A DNA stretch of 64,000 nt, from assembly GCA_011009095.1 (NCBI GenBank), contig VTPC01090590.1, forward strand, positions 187,830 to 251,829, in the 5' to 3' direction. The DNA is from Ignelater luminosus (lineage: Eukaryota; Arthropoda; Insecta; Coleoptera; Elateridae). Made by a program: the position numbers and the translations under genes. This document shows, piece by piece, positions 48,660 through 61,003 of this stretch (within the stretch, counting starts at the first letter, position 1; each line of letters begins with the position of its first letter). The notes beneath the pieces are model-generated. The model was not told the DNA's origin. It searched no databases and saw only the letters and a program-made list of their open reading frames with translations.

Positions 48660-50480
48660 TATCAAGGACCCCAGCACAACGCGCAGGCGTAACAACGAAA
48701 AGGCTACAAGAAGAAAAATCAAAATTAGTGAACTCAAAATTGAGGATAAGCAAAGCGAATATCAAAAGAAGATAAAAGAAATCCACGCAAGTATTATCGG
48801 CACACAGAAGAACAGATAATCTGGAGGAGAGCTGGCATAAATTTAAGACAATTCTACTGGAGTCAGCAGAAAAAGTATGTGGTACTATAAAATGTGGGGA
48901 AAAGAGTAATAAGAAAATGACGAGATGGTGGAATAAAGAGGTTAAAGAAGAGGTAAAGCTGAAGACGAGGAAGCGTAAAGAATACCTAGAAAGTTGTTGA
49001 CAAAGACAAATGTCTACTGACTGATGACAAGAATATTATGAAAAGATGGAGAGAATATTTTATAAATTTGCTGGGAACAAGAGAGGATGCTCATTTAGTG
49101 GAAGAAAACCAAGAGCTTACAACTGACCCCGTCACTAAAGAAGGCATGAGAGCTGCTCTGGAAAAGATGAAGCTTGGCAAGACAGCTGGGCACCTGAGGC
49201 ATATGGGAGAAGTAAGGGAGGATTTACTGTTCCAAGTACTATCCCTAGCATGGAAGCATGGCAGAATACTTGCAGACTGAAAAGTAGCCATCATAATTTC
49301 ACTGTTCAAAAAGGGAGACAACAGAAAATGCAGCAACCATCGTGGAATATCTTAGTTAAGTGTCGCAAGAAATGTTTATTTTAGAATACTTGAAACTCAT
49401 CTCAGAAGTAGCTAGCTGCTAGAGTCAGGCCAGGCAAAGGCAGTCAGGACTTGATTTTTACTCTAAAGCAGATTTCGGAAAAGACTATGGAATGCGATAA
49501 GAAAGTCCACATACATGTTACATAGATTTGATTAAAGCCTTTGACAGCATGGAATAGGCTATTATGAGCTATGCTGAGGAAGCGGAGTGTAAACAGAGGC
49601 CTAACAAGCAGAATTACTACAAAACCTGCAGAAATTACATCAGTACGGATAACTCCTAGTCAGAATAATTTTGGACAACAGCTGGGGTCAGACAAGGTGA
49701 CATTCTTAGTCCTGTTTTGTTTGTACTGCTGATGCATGATGTGGCAAGGGAATGTCAGAAGAGGACCCGTCGTTTCCAGCTCGGCCATTCGCTTCTCAGA
49801 GCTGTGCTGTTCTCAGAATTAGCCTATGCTGACGATGTAGCTTTGATTGCCGGTAGTGAAAGAGATCCACAAAAGAATTTACAATTTTGGGCCGTCGAGC
49901 TTAGAAAACGGAAGATTTTAATAAACACTGCTAAGACCCACACGATGGTAATTAGTCGATCCCCAGTGCAGCACCTGACCACAATCGTAGGAGAACAGCT
50001 ACATAAAACAGGTTGAAAAGTTTAAGTACCTCGGAAGCACAATCAGTTCGGATGGAAAAATTGATGAGGAACTAAACGAGAGTATTGGCGCCGCCGGTAG
50101 ACTATATGGGGCTCTGAGTCGAACGTTTAGAGGTACGTTTCCATCCTCACGTACGGTTGCGAGTCGTGGACCCTGACTCCAAATCGGTTTAACCGCCTCC
50201 AAGCGATAGAGACGAAGTATCTTCGTAGAACTGATGAAAAAACAAAACGCGACAGAGTGAGAAACACCAGACAATTCGTCTTAACCTCCAAACCAGACCT
50301 CCAAAAACAACCCTCGACAAAGTCAAGCTAAGATGATTTGGACATACACATTTTACCTGGCAGGAGAGTGTCCAAAGGGCGCTGGCGGAGTAAGGAGTAA
50401 GGGGACTAGCCTCCGATAGGGCAGTATAGAGAAGAACATCCTCTACACGGACCGGAGGTAGAAAAAGATCGGATTAAGCA
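48660..50480 (+). mobile_element. 5'-truncated, frameshifted LINE (non-LTR retrotransposon) remnant
   Basis: Plus-strand pieces of a LINE reverse-transcriptase protein lie in order: the linker before the polymerase (KMTRWWNKEVKEEVKLK, about 48915), RWREYFINLLG (49040), LEKMKLGKTAGH (about 49160), then the catalytic block ELAYADDVALIAGSE at about 49820-49865, and a C-terminal part with YGCESWTLTPNRFNRLQAIE (about 50150). YADD is the polymerase motif. Multiple stops and shifts; no endonuclease domain. Family within LINEs not fixed (RTE-like suspected). Confidence 0.85.
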
Positions 50481-51459
50481 AAAGTAAGTCAAGTGCAAAA
50501 CTCACACACAAATTTTTATTTTCTTTTACTTGAGTTGACGAAGACAGTAAGCAAGTTTAATAAAAAACTTATTTGTAATCAAAAATTGCTGTTACTGTTC
50601 TTCTGCCATTTTTATAAACTTTAGCACCATCTTTTGGTTGGTGTTTCTCAAACTCGAATACGGCCTCTGATAGCGACTTTTATAAACTCTATTGGTATGC
50701 AGATTTTGACATTTTGATTTTCTCTTATTCGTTTTCGTGTCGTTTGTACGTGTCTATTAAAGTTTCTGGCGTTATTATTTTTTTATGTTGTTGAATTGTA
50801 TGTATTTGTACGTGTACGTGCAATGCGTTGTTGTATGGTGGTTGACTTAAGTACGATTTGCACATTTCGATTACAAACTATTATCAAGAATTAGGAGAAA
50901 GGTGCCAGATAAGTTACGAGTGTGTTTTTTGCATTTCACTAAAGAAAATTATATATCACCAAATAAATAACATTAAGTAGTATATCTGCCGTCATTCTAA
51001 AAACGTCATTTCAAAATACATCTGAGAAAACAAGTATTTATGTATATGCGTAATATAAGCAACGTTGGATTCAATAGAGACAAATTGGTTGCCTATCCTA
51101 GTAGAACTTATCTGTGATTGGTCGGTATCAACTTATCATTTAGTCGTCTGTGATTTTGATTGGTTTTTGATTGTTCTACATTTATAGAACCTAAAATGTA
51201 AAAATGTCAAGTGATTTGACAGAATCGAACAAATTTAAATATCTCAATTAAAATGGTGTTAATTTTTTGTTTTTAAATTATAATTTACATTTATTTATAT
51301 GCAATTTTAATATGACAAATAAGAAAACTAAAAAATAAATTTTGTTTATCTTTTATAACAACCTAAAGGTTAATTCTAGAATTCTTTTAAACTTTCATTT
51401 TAATAATAACTCAAGTAATAACCTACATATCCCAAATAAAAAAAGCAAATACATCTTAC

Positions 51460-52404
51460 CAAGTTATTTGTATTAGCCACACTATTAGTGTTACTCCAAT
51501 AAAATTTAAACTTCTCGGTTTCTTGTTCACTAACACCAGAAACGGTCAATAGGCTACCAGCAGCAGTCGCTTGAACAATAGACCAAGTAAAACCAAAAAT
51601 CATCAATTTCACATCACTCCGAGGTATTTTTTCTTGACTAGCCAAAAGAAAGAAATGATACATTTCAAATACGATCCACACGTAATATTTCGATAAAATT
51701 ACTAAATTCTGATATCCATGCAGATTATTTACTTTGTTTGTTAATCTACCAAGCTTGAAATATAGACCAGTTAAGCGTCTTAGATCCTTTTCATGTAAAA
51801 GTTGCTTTTTAATGTGATAATTAATAACGAAGTATTGTTCCTTCAATAGTAGGGCATAATGAATAAAATTGAAACTTGTTAGTATTACCAGAAATTTTGG
51901 CAAAGTGAAGCCCACGAGAAATAAGGTTCCAGTGACGAAATCGTAGAAATAATAATATATTATGAACATGTAAGCCCAACTAATGGAAATATATAAAATT
52001 TCAAAAATTATAATTTGACTTGTGTATGGATCTCTAATAGTTATTCCCTCGCTGATTTTAGAAATATCCTCAACGATTTTTTCATATTTAAGAAATATTT
52101 TTTCTAAATTCTTACGGATTTTAAAATTGTTTATGTTAACGAAAAATAAAACGAAACTGGTATAGAAACTGCACGTATTGAAGACAATTTCTTGTAGACT
52201 TAGATCCACTGTTCTTTCGACACATACTATGTATTGACATAATAGAAAAGAACTAATTAAAATAGGAATTTTTATACAGTACACAATTAAATTACAAGAA
52301 AGTCTTAGTTTTTCTTCAGAAGTGTTCTTGACGTAAAATGGAAACAAACAAAAGGTATAGTTTAAATTAAAAACGAATATCAATATTGAACGTAACTTGG
52401 CCAT
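51460..52404 (-). CDS. Gustatory-receptor-like seven-transmembrane protein, first exon; C-terminus missing
   Basis: The open exon starts MAKLRSILIFVFNLNYTFCL at 52404 and runs 315 codons to a good phase-0 donor (TTG|GTAAGA, 51460-51459). Without splicing it stops at 51400 (334 codons). Several hydrophobic helices (about residues 35-58, 78-100, 135-160, 165-190 and 260-285) and the long exon with a late phase-0 intron resemble insect gustatory receptors (7tm_7), ligand-gated channels of taste neurons. The family's C-terminal TY(x5)QF signature, normally in the last exon, was not found on the minus strand down to about 47 kb. A LINE lies within that stretch. Either the last exon was lost (pseudogene) or I missed it. 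An odorant receptor is less likely. Confidence 0.65.
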
Positions 52405-52907
52405 CGCGTGCTTAATATAACTAAGTAAGAGGTCAAGTAAAACTAATCGGAAAACTTATTAATCGACGGACAACAATTTTAATTACTAGAGCGTTTTTAG
52501 AAAAATTAATTATTAAGCTACTGTTGACAAAGATTTGATAGTAGTTGTTTTGATTTATTATAGTGCTTCTCACGAATTCATTAATATAATAGAAAATACA
52601 GAGGAATCTGTATCTCATTTAAAAACTTATTTGGGATATAATTATGATAAAAATTAAAAATAAAAATAGTACGAGAACATTTAAAAAAATTGACGTGACC
52701 GCCAACGTTATTTGATTATATGATTATATGATTGATGTGACGTCATTTGATACTACCGCCCCCTATCCATTTCCTTTGTTTTTTCTGTTTCTGTCATTTA
52801 CAGTGTTGCCAACCCTCCCGATTTTTAATACAATCTCCCGATATACTACCGATTTTTTATAAATACTCAGAGAGATTAAAAGTTTGACTGATTTTTTTCC
52901 ATTATAT
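52405..52907. other. Upstream of receptor-like exon; repeat-like sequence from about 52810
   Basis: No gene. GTGTTGCCAACCCTCCCGAT (about 52803) with CTCCCGAT repeats looks like a dispersed repeat. Related text (CTCCTGATTTC, CTCCTAATTTC) resumes at about 54320, beyond the 9-bp array, as if an insertion had split it. Confidence 0.4.
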
Positions 52908-53168
52908 AGGGTGTTCGACAATTGGCGGAACAGCTTCACGTAGAACGTTTCCCCGACTAAAACTGAGAAGAAAAGTCCCGTACGAAAATGTTCGTGGATG
53001 TTTCCTCTTTTCTCACGAGCCCAAGTTGGAAGTTTTGAACAAGAAATATCCCGTGAAATAAAAAAGTAATGGACAGCGTACCATTAATTACTCCAGAAAT
53101 GCTTAGAGGTGTTTATAATGCAATACCATTCCGAGCAATTGCCTGTCTGGAAGCTAACGGAGGACAGT
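52908..53168 (+). mobile_element. Remnant of a Tc1/IS630-like element (one end plus transposase C-terminus)
   Basis: AGGGTGTTCGACAATTGGCG at 52908 resembles the terminal repeats of the related elements in this window. Downstream, 53068-53168 reads MDSVPLITPEMLRGVYNAIP with ACLEANGGQ before a stop, like the C-terminal end of DDE transposases of that group. The 9-bp array begins immediately after. Confidence 0.5.
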
Positions 53169-53189
53169 GACTATTTATCCGATCAATCG

Positions 53190-54180
53190 GGCCGTCCGTT
53201 TTCAAACTTGACGACCTGCTGAGGTCTGTCGGACCTCACGGGTCTATCGGGCCCTTCGGGCCTGTTGGGCTTCTCACCTCTTCGGATCTATCAGGCCGTT
53301 TCGATCTCTTGGGCCTTACGAGCCATAAGAGTACGTCGAGCGGTTCGGGCCTGTTAAGCTCCTTGAATTTCTCGACCCTTTGGACTTTTCCGATCTGTCG
53401 TAGTATTAGGAACTCTCAGAGTTTTTGGACTTCGCGACCCTTTGGGTCTATCGGATCTCTTGGGTATGTCAAACCTCTCGGGACTTTCGGGCCATAAGGG
53501 TTTGTTCAGACCCTTTGGACTGTTTAGACCGCCAGGCCTGTCGAACGCTTTGGACGCTTGAACGCTTTCTGATCCTTCAGGCTTCTCTGAGGCAGTTTGG
53601 ATCTCTCGGGTCTTTCAGACCTTTCAAGGCTGTCGGGCTTCATGGATTGCTCGGTTCTTTGGTCTTCTCTCGGTCCTGTCAGACGGCTCGGTCCTCTCGG
53701 GTGGTCAGCCTGTTAGGCCGTTTGGACTTCTCGGCTCTTCGGATCTATCGGGCCGTTTATATCTCTTGGGCCTGTCGATCCATAAGGGTCTCTCGGACTG
53801 TTCTGGCCTGTTGGGTTTGTTAGATTTCTCGGCCTATCGGGCTTCTCCGATCTGTCATACAATTCGGACTTTGGGTTTCGGGTCTATCGAGTCGTTTGGA
53901 TCTCTTGGCATGTCAGACTTCTCGGGTCTGTTTGGTCATAAGTGTTTGTCGGGCCGGTGGAGCCGTTGGACCTGCCGGACGCTTTGGACTTTTTGGATTT
54001 TCGGGTTTCTCGGGTCTGTCGGACCGTTGTGGCCTGCTGGGCCTTTTGGACTTCTTGGTTCGTGCTATTCCGGCCTGTTGGGTCCTGGGATTTCCCGGCT
54101 CTTCGGGCTTCTCAAGCGGTTCGGGTCCGGTCAAGCTTGTTCCCAGTCGGGCCGGACCTTACAATTTCGGACTGTGCAGG
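53190..54180 (-). repeat. Degenerate 9-bp-period array, locus 2 (about 1 kb), inverted relative to locus 1
   Basis: The plus strand shows TCGGGCCTG / TTGGGCTTC-type 9-mers for about 110 units. A longer-range repeat is superposed: GGATCTATCGGGCCGTTT-like text recurs at about 53283, 53444, 53740 and 53880. The right edge (CAAGCTTGTTCCCAGTCGGG, about 54135) matches, in reverse complement, the left edge of locus 3 (CAACTGGGGACAAACTTGAC, 63328). Long reading frames on both strands come from the period, not from genes. Confidence 0.85.
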
Positions 54181-54489
54181 GCTCTAATTTATGGTCTACA
54201 TTAACGAATAATTTTTTCGTGTAGGATAAGCTGTTATCTCAATTTTGCAATGTGGATCTTAATAAGTTTTTAACCATTTCATATTAATTCTTGATTTTCT
54301 TTTTTTAGATTCTAAAGTCTCCTGATTTCATAGCGGAATCTCCTAATTTCTTTGATAGAAATCTTCCGAAATGTAAAAATAAGAATTGGCAGTAGTTTAG
54401 TAAAAGTGTTCCAAAGGCTTAAGTTAAGAAAAATACGTTAGGAAAACCAGGTTATAACAAAACATGACTGGCTTTTCGAAGGCCTGTAT

Positions 54490-55320
54490 AAAAGTTCAAC
54501 TTCTCTTCAGCCGAATTGAGAGTCATTAATAGAATGAGAGTGGGTCGGTATGCGCTAAAGGACATACAGTAAGCCGCGCGCAGCAGCCCGAAATGATGAT
54601 TGGAATAGTATTGTGTTGTGCTGTGATGGGTAAGGGTAAGGTAAGAAACAGAGTCTGGTCTTGATAGTATTACAGTTAGTATTATGCAGAGGAGGAGGTT
54701 TGTTGAGGTAAGGCTAGGCGTTCTCTAAACGTATTTATTGGGAGGAAATTTGAAATTCTATGCGTCGAAGCAGAATTCCAGAAGACATGCGCGATATGTT
54801 GAGTTTGGCTTCTCGATTGAGATCAAGACGACCGTCAATAGGAAGCACGTCGGCCCGATTGCTTACCTCTCCGGAGGGGAAGAAGCGATCCAACCGGAGC
54901 ATCCTCCTACAAATTTGCCTCTTTTTTGCCGAAGACGCTGGGCTTGGTATGATAGGAAGGTACAAAAACGCGAATGACTGAAGCCGATGAGCGGACGGAT
55001 TAAGGTTTTGTATGTGTGACAGCCCTGAATGACCCCGCGGATCTCAAAGGCTCAGTTAGACGTCTCTTTTAAGGAATCTGCTGCTGGTTATGCAGTTGGG
55101 GTAACGGAATAGGATAGCTTGGGTTTGATCCGCCACAGCCGGAGCCAGCCTTCAAGCCGATTCATTGCTCAAGCAAGGTTTTGTTTTGTTGTCGTGACGG
55201 TATCATCGGCGAATTGGAAGATGAGAGTCATTGAAGTGAAGGGAGACGAAAGGGAAGAAAGGCGGGACTAAAGAGTCTATGGCAATAAAGTGTGAAGAGA
55301 AGCGGAGAAAGAATCGAACG
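54490..55320. other. GC-rich island of unknown identity
   Basis: Base composition is markedly richer in G and C than neighbouring DNA. Overlapping frames at 54738-54981 (Arg/Ser-rich) and 54735-54965 (minus) have no recognisable motif. It could be part of an unrecognised mobile element or a noncoding transcript. Nothing definite can be said. Confidence 0.35.
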
Positions 55321-57022
55321 AAATTTTTTGTAGACTACAAAGATGTAAAAATATATCGGGTGTCCCATTTGGAATAATAAAATTGCTGTCATTTCCCGTG
55401 AAGTGATATTAATGCGTTTAACAAAACAATAACATTCACTTCTGTTTCTCACTTTGCTTTTCTATCTACCTTTACTTGTTTAGAATGTAGAAGGACACCA
55501 GGAGAAGATCCCAACCTAGTATTTTTCAAAGAGTTGCCTCTTGGAATTCTCATAGGCTATAGAGCAACACTGAAATATTTTATGCATCTCCCGAGCACTT
55601 TGGCTACGCGAGGCTTTAGATTCCTACTCTTTCATTTTACCATGTTAGAGGGGTGAATGATTGATTGAATTCTCAAGTAATAACAAACTTTCTTTATTAC
55701 ATGACCGACAAATTGAGTTACCGTCGTCGCTAACTATATGACGCAGTGGTCCAGATCGTAGGAAGATTTGGTCGATTAAAACTTCGACACACTCCTCCAT
55801 TTCACTAATCCAACAAACACAAATTAAAGAATTATTAGAATACATTACTTGTCACTTTGTCAAGAATTTCTTCATATTTAGTAATTATCTAACCTTACAT
55901 TACCTGTAATAATGACATCTCGTCTCGTATAACTTTGATCTTTATTTATATAAATAAATTTCTTGTGTTTCTGTCATCTTATAAATCGTATTAATTGCTA
56001 TAGGATTACGTCAGTATGTCAAATTCTTGTTTAATTAACATTCTATGTAAGATCTGTAAATACATCCCTTGCTGTAGTTTCATTTTTTAGGATAATCTCG
56101 AACTTTTAATTTTGATTTTTAAATAATTGTTGACCTCCAATTTCCAATGCCAAAAGTGCCGCCAACATTGTAAATAAACTAAAACTAAACATGTACTGTT
56201 CGTTACGTTACACACTTTGACACTTTAACTAAGGAGACGGGTTAACACAGATTTTCCTTGCATTGTCTACACAAATTATGGGATTTTCCTAATAGTTTCT
56301 TGTATAAAACGTAAACAAACCTTAATTTGTTTTTAAAATGAATGTTTCAAATAGTTTGTGAGTTATAGTTGTAGAACTATTTAGTAGTCAAATTGGGTTT
56401 TAATATTTATTGAATATTTTTGTTTGTGTCTGTAGTATAGAAAAGAATCATAAACCAAGATATATCAAAATAACAGAAGAAAGGGTAATAATCAGTTGGA
56501 AACAACATTGCCAAGCTAAATCTAAATCTTAAAATCTGCAGACTTATAACTTTTATTTGTATTCATTATTGTTTCTGACAATGTTCTACTGTTGTTGTAA
56601 CAGTGTGATCACCCTCAAACTATTTTTGTAAATTGCCAAAAGAGGTCGCGACAATCGTGTTTTTCTCCAGTCAGCGCTGTCATCGTTGTTAGTAACAATG
56701 CAACAAAAATGTACATATTCCTCATTGCTGTTAGGAATTTTAATTTTCTCTTGAAAACCAACATCGAGTACACAAAAGCAAAAATTAAAACGCATAGAGG
56801 ATTATCGAGTTTCTATTTTTTAAAACCACCACAATGTATGCATACTATGTCATCTGCTACAAAAATTTACTTAAAAATTGTGTTGCTGCTTAGAATTCTC
56901 TCCAAAGTTGACACGATGAATGATATACAAACATTTATTACTGTCGTTGTTATAATTACAAGTATTATAAAACGTTTACAATAACATCAACCTATTAATA
57001 TTATAAAAACATTAAAAAGACA
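55321..57022. other. Intergenic 3' of the CCAP receptor; no gene
   Basis: AT-rich; 55355-55372 holds a lone CGGGTGTCCCATTTGG resembling a Tc1/IS630-type element end. Frames 55645-55845 and 56586-56795 lack recognisable features. Confidence 0.4.
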
Positions 57023-58532
57023 TTAAAGCATAGTAACTGTCTGTTCGCAACTTTCTCCGTGGCCTCCCTTTTTATTATTTTGTGTATTGGTATTCTGAGT
57101 AATGAATTCTGATAAACTGCTACTTCTGGTATTATTTTGACTGGTATTCTCGGTGGCTTTTTTGGAACACATCCATTTAAACAGTGGGAATCCCCTGCAA
57201 TTTCTACATTTCTTATTTCATTTCAAAATTATATTATAAAATAGAATTTGCATACCAGATGGTTTTTAATAGATTCGTAGAAAATACACAGTATATGATC
57301 GGATTTGCTGCTGAATTTAATGGGGCAAGGCTCTGTACAAATGTTGCAATTGCAATATTTGTTTGGGTTTTTGGAATGTGATCATAGACTTGTAGTAGAT
57401 CAAATATTATATAGGGACTCCAACATAAAATAAATACTGAAATCAGCAAAGAAAATTAGAATTCTATAGTTCGTTGTAAACAGATTTACTATTTACCACT
57501 GACAATCACTAAAGTAATTTTTACTGTCTTCACTTTCGCTCTTGGTATCAAACCTCGAGAACTTACTCTTTTTGAACTATCCGAATCTGCAAGAAAGAAT
57601 TTAGTAATTTAAATAGAACCTACGATTTTGGGAGCTTTCTTAAAAATACCTGTAGTCGATAAGCTTTTATGATGGCGATTTTCCTTCTTCTTTCTTGAAA
57701 CAGTGATGGTAGTTTTTGACCGAATAGTTATTATTATGACAGTATAACAAACAGTAATTACTATTGCAGGCATAATAAATAATGAGACAGCAACTAAAGT
57801 CATATAAAGGCGCCATTTCCACTGTGCTGAAAATTCTATCCAGCATTGAAGTTGATCTAAAACAGAGCGATTTCGATTTTCTTCATTTAAATCATTTTTG
57901 TAATCTCATTATTACTTTGAACAATTTTTTCTTCATAAAAAATTAAAATAGGGATAGAGAAGATTATACTTAGAATCCAAGCGGATAATATCAACGATTT
58001 TGCTCTCCTCCCTAAAAGAAAGTATAATATATAAGCCTTTTGATTTACTAAAGGTGAACAAGCATAAAAATACACACAACTTGTTGAAAACTTCATCGGA
58101 TGTCGTATCGCATCATATCTATCAATACTGAGTGCCACTAAAACGTATGTAGAGGCGTAGGTTACCAAAACCTAAAAAAATAATTAAAAATGTTGTTAGT
58201 GTTCCAGCTTTTAGAAATATAAAAAAATCTACCTGTAAGTATTTAACAATTTTACAGGTAATGTTACCTGCATTCCATGAAACCGTCATTCTCCATATTA
58301 TGTCTGTTAAAACGTTTATAACTCCAACTAATAAATCTAAAAAGAAATAGATCCATTTTTAATAATTAATGAATTTAAAAACAAAAAATCACAAACCAGC
58401 AAGGGCTAAATGAGTTATAAAATAATTCATTCGGTTCTTCCTTGATCTTGAAAATACCAACGTAATTAACACTCCACTGTTTCCTATCACGATTAAAAGG
58501 AATAAAAGCCATAATACTGTAAATTGCTCTAC
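57023..58532 (-). CDS. CCAPR: Crustacean cardioactive peptide (CCAP) receptor, rhodopsin-class GPCR; N-terminal exon(s) not found
   Basis: Eight exons (58532-58397, 58336-58233, 58171-58081, 58011-57916, 57856-57650, 57586-57497, 57436-57256, 57194-57023) join in frame and give 358 residues ending TAA. The segment runs from transmembrane helix 1 (VEQFTVLW.., GNSGVL) to the cytoplasmic tail. Landmarks: [12 protein letters not shown] (helix 2-loop), [14 protein letters not shown] (DRY motif after helix 3), QCWIEF in extracellular loop 2, [13 protein letters not shown] before helix 6, [18 protein letters not shown] (helix 6-loop 3), [20 protein letters not shown] and NPIIYC (helix 7). I recognise these as CCAP-receptor features. 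Ligand CCAP acts in heartbeat and ecdysis behaviour. The extracellular N-terminus with the start codon must lie upstream of 58532 and was not identified. The related inotocin/NPS-type receptors are the alternative. Confidence 0.9.
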
Positions 58533-59008
58533 CTGAAAATAACCAAAAATATTTAGCATTGACAATGTTCAAATCATAAGACGTAATATCTTGCTTTTTT
58601 ATTGCAGTAAAAGAGAAATAAACGTCTCTGTACGCAAAAAAGCAATAATCAAATCATATTAGATCTAAAATTAAGACACGGTTATTTTCGAACTTAATAT
58701 TACATTGAATACCTTCAAAAACTTTTACCGTTTGTTGTTTTAGTTCTTTTAAAATAATAAACCAAAATATCAAGCGGATTTCGTGAAACTGAAAGCACAT
58801 TAAAGTTTTAGTTATATCATAATATTATAATAAATTACAATAACATGGTATTAAATGTGTTTTTCAAAAAAATATTTAATAATAATAATACTTGATCTTT
58901 CCTATGAAATGAATTTTAAACTTCGTACTACGCAACATTTTGTATGTATTATGCACAATGTAGATTTTTAAGTGTATAGTTTTCGCCTATTCTTTAAATT
59001 TTTGATCC
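58533..59008. other. Upstream intron or flank of the CCAP receptor
   Basis: Should contain or precede the intron leading to the missing N-terminal exon. No convincing exon was found. Confidence 0.35.
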
Positions 59009-59372
59009 ACGTAACCTAGTGTCATGGTGACAAAGACTATATGCATCATAGGCGTAACATCACGCAAACATATTCTGGTATAAATTAAATTAAAACAATA
59101 GCAAGATGTTTGAAAAACTATAATGCAAGGATACGGAAGTTTTCGGTTCATAAAAGTAATTACATTGCTAAGAATCCATTTAATTTTAAACTTGAGAAAC
59201 ACTATCAATTACGATGAAAATACAAACTTCTAATATGCCACGCCAATGAAATGTCATAAAATTATTTGAGGTTATAATTGACAGTAGTTGTAAGAAGCAT
59301 AACGGAATAATTCCCTATGTACTAAACGCCCTAAAATAACTATTCAGAAGTCATATTCGTAGGTTAGGTACC
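59009..59372 (-). repeat. Interspersed repeat, copy 2 (364 bp), inverted relative to 19924-20279
   Basis: The reverse complement aligns end to end with the copy at 19924-20279. Similarity stops sharply at GGTACC on one side and CACGT on the other, as for a mobile element. Confidence 0.75.
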
Positions 59373-59384
59373 AACAGTTAGTTG

Positions 59385-60410
59385 TTAGGTGGAGGAATGG
59401 CTTTTTGAAAATCCGAGTACCATTGACCGTCTTTTGTTTTTTTTGGCAGATGTACTGTATCTTAGAAGTGGTTAGTTCTATAAAATTAGAACTTAGATTG
59501 TTAGATGTAGTAAGGGGGTTGCTTTTAGGCGATCCGAGCGTCATTGATCGTCTTTTGTTTTTTTTTGTCAGATGTGCTGTATCTAAGGAACTGTTAGTCC
59601 TATCGAGTTGGAACTTATATTGTTAGATGTGGTGGGGAAATGGCTTTTAGGCGATCCGGGCGCCATTGGCCATCTTTTGTTTTTCTTTTGACAGATGTAC
59701 TATATCTGAGGAACAGTTAGTCCTATCGAGTTGCAACTTGGACTATTAGATGTGCTGTAAGAATGGTTTAAAACTATCCAGGTACTACGGATTGTCTTTT
59801 GTTTTTTTTTACAGATATCCCGTATCTCAGAAACGGATGATTGTATCGACTTAAGATTTCGACTGTTACATGTGGTGGGGGAATGGCTTTCAGATCTTTT
59901 TTTGACAGATGTGCTATACTTCAAGAACGGTTAATTCTATCGACTTGCGCCTTGGACGAATTTTGTTTCTTTAACAGGTATCATGTATTTCAGCTATCGA
60001 AATGAAACTTGGACCGTTAGGTGCGGTAGAAGAATGATTTTTAAACGATCCTGGCATTACCGATCGTTTTTTGTTTGTTCGATAGACATCATGTATCTCA
60101 AGAACGGCTGGCCGTATCAATAGGACTTAGACTGTTAGGTGTAGTGGTAGAAATCGGTGCTGCCGAACGTCTTTTATTTTGACATTTTTGTAGTGATATT
60201 ATAGCTTTCTTAACAAGGTTAACGGAGGACAAAGCTCAACTGGGAACTTACTAAGATGACCCGAACGAGGGCGTACCACGATGGGTATGACATTTAGTCC
60301 TCTTAATGAAGTTGATTGAGATCCTAACCCAATATAGGTACCACCGATAGTCTTTTGTTTGTTTTGACAGGTATCGTCTATCGCACGAACGGTAATTGTA
60401 TTTAGCTTTA
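59385..60410 (+). repeat. Tandem repeat with about 121-bp period
   Basis: The anchor CTTTTGTTT recurs at 59431, 59552, 59674 and 59796 (spacing 121-122), then less regularly at about 59956, 60066, 60171 and 60352. Each unit also carries TTAGTCCTATCGA(G/C)TT, GTTAGATGTGGT, GGCGATCC and GACAGATGT. The first four units are well conserved and later ones decay or are shortened. Confidence 0.88.
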
Positions 60411-60712
60411 CTCAGAAGGTTAATAAGGGCAAAAATAAAAAATGTGTAGTGCCAAGAATGTTATCAACACTATAAGTAATAATGTTTTGAAGGTGAGGCT
60501 ACCTAGTAAATTTCCCTAACAATTTCATAAAATTCAAACAGATGCATGATTAGTTAGTTAACCTTGAACATATCAAATGACGGTCATTCATTCTTTAATT
60601 TCAATAACAACTTTTTTCTTGCAGAATCAAAATTAGATTTCAGTTTTAATGATTTTCTTGTGTCTACTGTCTTTAAACAATAATACTGTGCGATCAAATA
60701 CAAGAAGAAAAC

Positions 60713-60911
60713 TAAATCACAGATTAAATAAAGATCAGATATTTCACTTCCTATTCCATCAATATTCCCATTTTTTGTCTCTGCACATCTACATTTGCAG
60801 CACTGGGAGTTTACCACGCCTACTCTTTTACGTGCTTTTTATGAAAAGTGCCTATTACGCTGTGCTGCTTGCGCAGTACATGTCAAAATAGCAAGCCCTG
60901 GGAGTTGCTTT

Positions 60912-60942
<31 letters not shown>

Positions 60943-61003
60943 CAATAGAATCCACAAATTTATGGAAGTGAAATATCTGACTTTTATTTAATCTGTGACT
61001 AAA
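60713..61003. repeat. Inverted repeat pair (about 38-bp arms) enclosing a (GA) microsatellite
   Basis: AATCACAGATTAAATAAAGA..CACTTCC at 60713-60750 is mirrored at 60963-61003 (GGAAGTGAAATATCTGAC..). (AG)14 lies between at 60915-60942. Possibly a small foldback element. Not coding, although frames overlap it. Confidence 0.6.

Noticed and set aside
53309-54224. Overlapping frames of 60-150 codons on both strands
   Set aside because: Array translation in several frames at once; not genes and not a convincing collagen.
59385-60410. Evenly spaced repeats considered as a CRISPR array
   Set aside because: Units are 121 bp, adjacent and similar throughout, with no spacers; eukaryotic context.
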